6,960 nt of DNA from an uncultured Desulfovibrionaceae bacterium. GTDB taxonomy: Bacteria > Desulfobacterota > Desulfovibrionia > Desulfovibrionales > Desulfovibrionaceae. This document shows positions 4,881 through 6,960 of this stretch, in pieces; the stretch's first letter is position 1, and every line of letters begins with the position of its first letter. The stretch lies in assembly GCA_947037905.1 (NCBI GenBank), contig CAMQUX010000070.1, forward strand, positions 1-6,960, written 5' to 3'. The notes under the pieces were generated by a model, which had not been told where the DNA came from, did not search any database, and saw nothing but the letters and a program-made list of their open reading frames with translations. The position numbers were made by a program, and so were the translations under genes.

Positions 4881-4926
4881 AAAAAAGTTACGGAAGAAAA
4901 GATATCTTTTCTTCCGTAACTTTTTT
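4881..4926. terminator. Bidirectional terminator: perfect 46-bp palindrome
   Basis: Bases 4881-4903 are the exact reverse complement of 4904-4926, centred on GATATC, giving arms of 23 bp including a GC-bearing core GTTACGGAAG. Six As at the left end and six Ts at the right end supply a U-tract on either strand, so it can stop transcription from cheR (plus) and from lpxC (minus). It lies 26 bp beyond the lpxC stop and about 250 bp beyond the cheR stop, which suggests lpxC is its main client. Confidence 0.95.
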
Positions 4927-4952
4927 ATTTTTCGTAAATATTTAGCTTATAC

Positions 4953-5876
4953 TTATATAGATGCGAGGTTCCCTGCAAAATTCTTTTGTTGTTTTTTTGC
5001 GTTTACATTTATTCTTTCATCATTTAATTCAACCACTTCTAAATACTCATCTGCATTTTCTAATAAGGCTCGCATAAATAAATTATTTATATGATGTCCT
5101 GATGCAAAAACTGTAAATTTAGCGTGTATTGGGTAAGCACTCACAGCTATATCGCCTAAAAAATCTAATATTTTGTGTCGTACAAATTCATCTTTATAAC
5201 GAAGTCCTTCTGCATTAAGCACTGCAAATTTATCTAAAACAATTGCTGTTTCTAAGCTTCCACCAAGGGCTAAACCATTAGATCGTAAGTGTTCTACTTG
5301 CTCAAGAAAACCAAAAGTTCGTGCTTTTGCTATATCTTTTTCAAATGCCGCTGGTGAGGCTTCGTATAAATACTGTTGTTTTCCTATACAAGGATGTGCA
5401 AAATCTATTGTATAATCAATCACTAAACCATCATTTGGCTTAGCCTCTATATATTTGCCATCAAGTTCAAATCTAAATGCTTTCTTTAAACGATAAACTT
5501 TTTTATTTTTTGCCTGCTTTTGTATACCTGCTTCACGTAAAAGATATGCAAGTGGTGCAGCACTACCATCCATTATTGGAATTTCTTTGCCATGTACTGT
5601 TATAGTTATGTTATCAACATCTAATGATCTAATTGTTGCAAGTAGATGCTCTACTGTTGCAATAGAATATTCATCACATTCTAATGTTGTTGCGAGCATT
5701 GTATCAGAAACCATAGCAGCATCTGGTTTTATAAAGACATTACCATGCTCACCATGTAAAGAAAAAACAATTCCTGTATTTTCTTTAGCAGGACTAAATT
5801 CTACTTTTATCTGACTACCACTATGTAGCCCTATACCAGTATAATGAACTGCTTTTTTTATTGTTTTCTGTTTCAT
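4953..5876 (-). CDS. lpxC: UDP-3-O-acyl-N-acetylglucosamine deacetylase
   Basis: LpxC is the zinc metalloenzyme for the first committed step of lipid A synthesis, removing acetate from UDP-3-O-acyl-GlcNAc in the cytoplasm; its presence shows a Gram-negative outer membrane. At 307 residues it is normal length (E. coli about 305). Zinc ligands are visible: His77 in TVEHLLA (with the general base Glu76), and His234 and Asp238 in HKILDFLGD. His261 in SGHHINN matches the second catalytic histidine. The N-terminal HYTGIGLHSG (11-20), IMDGSAAP and ARTFGFL (185-191) are family signatures. On the minus strand AGGA (5887-5884) sits 7 bp before the ATG, supporting the start over an overlapping out-of-frame ATG. 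prmC lies upstream, separated by a terminator; a perfect palindromic terminator follows. Confidence 0.97.
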   Translation of the reverse strand: MKQKTIKKAVHYTGIGLHSGSQIKVEFSPAKENTGIVFSLHGEHGNVFIKPDAAMVSDTMLATTLECDEYSIATVEHLLATIRSLDVDNITITVHGKEIPIMDGSAAPLAYLLREAGIQKQAKNKKVYRLKKAFRFELDGKYIEAKPNDGLVIDYTIDFAHPCIGKQQYLYEASPAAFEKDIAKARTFGFLEQVEHLRSNGLALGGSLETAIVLDKFAVLNAEGLRYKDEFVRHKILDFLGDIAVSAYPIHAKFTVFASGHHINNLFMRALLENADEYLEVVELNDERINVNAKKQQKNFAGNLASI

Positions 5877-5908
5877 ACATATTTCCTAGAAATTATATCA
5901 CATAGAAC

Positions 5909-5926
5909 TGTAGCTTTAAGGCTACA
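5909..5926 (-). promoter_or_regulatory. Small hairpin in the lpxC leader
   Basis: TGTAGC (5909-5914) and GCTACA (5921-5926) pair over 6 bp with a 6-nt loop, about 33 bp upstream of the lpxC ATG. A second inverted repeat, ATTCTT at 5953-5958 with AAGAAT at 5966-5971 (7-bp spacer), lies a little farther upstream. Either could be an operator or leader structure; neither is followed by a T-run, so they are not terminators. Confidence 0.35.
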
Positions 5927-6011
5927 CTCCATTAATGTTATTTAGATGCTTTATTCTTATATAACAAGAATCATGCCAAGAAAAAAATATTCTAAAACCT
6001 TTTAACTGTAC

Positions 6012-6040
6012 CATCTATTTTTAGTCTTTTTTTTTGTCAA
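6012..6040 (-). promoter_or_regulatory. Candidate sigma-70 promoter for lpxC
   Basis: On the minus strand a perfect -35 box TTGACA (6040-6035) is followed, after 17 bp, by TAGATG (6017-6012), a poor -10 (three of six). The leader would be roughly 130 nt. An alternative is the extended -10 TGATATAAT at 5900-5892, but it has a poor -35 (CTTAAA) and would start transcription inside the Shine-Dalgarno. The true promoter is therefore uncertain. Confidence 0.35.
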
Positions 6041-6069
6041 TTATAAAATTGTATATTTTTATCCATTAT

Positions 6070-6099
6070 AAAAAAAGTGTAGAAAAAAAGACACACTTT
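6070..6099 (-). terminator. Intrinsic terminator of prmC
   Basis: On the minus strand AAAGTGT (6099-6093) pairs with ACACTTT (6080-6074), with a 12-nt loop, and the U-tract at 6076-6070 overlaps the end of the stem. It begins 5 bp past the prmC stop codon. With a 7-bp stem it is modest, so some readthrough into lpxC is likely. Confidence 0.6.
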
Positions 6100-6104
6100 G
6101 CTCT

Positions 6105-6956
6105 CTACTTTTTTTTAAAAAATAAAAATCTATCATGAGCGGATAAATCCTCTAAAACTGCCTGCTCTTTTAGCTCTTGAAAACCTTGCGCATAGTCCAA
6201 TAATTCCTCTTTCTGCTCGTACGCTATCTCTATAAAACAAACACCTTCTTGCTGCAGAAGTGCTGTGCAGTAAGGTAATAATTCTTTCACGTGCGAGCAG
6301 CCATTATCTGCGCTATAGAGCGCACCATGTGGCTCAAATGCAGAAACTTCTCTGCTCACTTTTAAGAGTTCTTTTTCGGATATATAGGGAGGGTTACTTA
6401 CACAAAGACGAGCTATTTCATTTTGCACGCACGGTTTTCTAAAATCTGCTTGAATAAAAAGAATTTGCTCTAAAACATTATGCCTTTGTGCGTTCTCTTT
6501 TGCCACAAATAATGCATCTAACGATATATCTACTGCTATTCCTAATGCGTTTGGAAATTCTTTTGCTAAGCTTACTGAAATATTACCTGAGCCTGTACCA
6601 AAATCTACAAATATAAAGGCATCTAAACTGCTATAGAATGCTTTCACATGCTCTATTATTTCTTCTGTTTCTGGACGTGGAATAAGAACATGTTTATTTA
6701 CAAAAAAATCCCGTCCAAAAAATTCTTTATTCTGGATCAAATACGCTACTGGCTCACCTAGTATTCTTCGGTTTACCAGCAGTTCTAAATCAGCCTCAAG
6801 ATTTTTAGGAAACTCTTCTTTTATATGAACAAGAATATACAAACGATCTTTCTTTAAAATATGCCCAAGCAGTAGCTCTGCTGAAAGCAATGGACTATCT
6901 ACCTCTGCTAGCTCTAATCGTACTCGAACGGTTTCAATAATTTCCCATAAATACAT
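6105..6956 (-). CDS. prmC: Peptide chain release factor N5-glutamine methyltransferase
   Basis: PrmC (HemK) methylates the glutamine of the GGQ motif in release factors RF1 and RF2 using S-adenosylmethionine, improving termination. The 283-residue protein has the N-terminal helical domain with SPLLSAELLLGHIL (21-34) and the linker NRRILGEPVAYL (62-73). Next come IPRPETEEII (92-101) and the SAM-binding VDFGTGSGNISVSLA (117-131). The catalytic NPPY is at 188-191. In the linker, the usual glycine after the Ala-Tyr-Ile/Leu-Leu block seems replaced (YLIQNKEF), a minor difference. It starts like other PrmC proteins, so it is probably complete, but only 4 bp of upstream sequence are present and no ribosome binding site can be checked. 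In many genomes prmC follows the RF1 gene prfA, which may lie just outside. Confidence 0.95.
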   Translation of the reverse strand: MYLWEIIETVRVRLELAEVDSPLLSAELLLGHILKKDRLYILVHIKEEFPKNLEADLELLVNRRILGEPVAYLIQNKEFFGRDFFVNKHVLIPRPETEEIIEHVKAFYSSLDAFIFVDFGTGSGNISVSLAKEFPNALGIAVDISLDALFVAKENAQRHNVLEQILFIQADFRKPCVQNEIARLCVSNPPYISEKELLKVSREVSAFEPHGALYSADNGCSHVKELLPYCTALLQQEGVCFIEIAYEQKEELLDYAQGFQELKEQAVLEDLSAHDRFLFFKKK

Positions 6957-6960
6957 GGAT

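Larger units (their letters stand above)
4634..4952. other. Convergent intergenic junction between cheR and lpxC
   Basis: The 319-bp gap between the converging genes carries only structural signals: the cheR hairpin (4632-4668), three 12-bp repeats (4737-4772), an AT-only inverted repeat (4824-4855) and the palindrome (4881-4926). I see no coding frame with a start and ribosome binding site. Confidence 0.65.

Noticed and set aside
5960..5982. Sigma-54-like motif on the minus strand upstream of lpxC (TTGGCAT-N5-TTGTT)
   Set aside because: The -12 element has GT in place of the near-invariant GC, and lpxC is a housekeeping gene, so a chance match is more likely.

Overview
The window is AT-rich (about two thirds A+T by eye, much higher between genes). 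It looks like a Gram-negative bacterial chromosome, most likely a low-GC member of Desulfovibrionaceae/Desulfobacterota. The reasons are lpxC (outer-membrane lipid A), a DUF1844 gene directly ahead of argC, a methyl-accepting chemotaxis enzyme, and periplasmic ZraP-like proteins with a Gly/Met-rich segment. The lineage is inferred from gene content and protein flavour, not from a search.

Positions 1-538 hold no convincing gene. They are built from three different tandem repeats (15-bp, 17-bp and the tetranucleotide TAAG x7), followed by a well-formed sigma-54 promoter (445-460). That promoter serves the first of two small secreted ZraP/Spy-like paralogues, at 539-1000 (+) and 1545-1970 (+). 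Each gene ends in its own intrinsic terminator. The 544 bp between them hold a degenerate 12-bp repeat inside what may be the wreck of a small minus-strand gene, framed by a 14-bp direct repeat.

After about 420 bp of intergenic DNA with a TTATC-phased repeat comes a sigma-70-type promoter (2323-2351) and a compact plus-strand operon: DUF1844 protein (2394-2687), argC (2691-3749) and cheR (3758-4633). Gaps are only 3 and 8 bp, and no strong Shine-Dalgarno is seen for the two downstream genes, so translation is probably coupled. The operon joins arginine biosynthesis with chemotaxis receptor methylation.

A 319-bp convergent junction follows. It holds a hairpin on the cheR stop, three 12-bp repeats, an AT-only inverted repeat, and a perfect 46-bp palindrome that should end transcription from both sides. 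On the minus strand lie lpxC (5876-4953) and, upstream of it, prmC (6956-6105). They are separated by 228 bp with a prmC terminator and a candidate lpxC promoter. The prmC start codon is 4 bp from the right edge, so its promoter and ribosome binding site are outside the window.

I found no mobile element, CRISPR array, tRNA or rRNA. The least ordinary parts are the repeat-rich upstream region of the sigma-54-driven ZraP-like gene, the paralogue pair with an N-terminal Cys/Met/His tail, and the possible decayed minus-strand gene.
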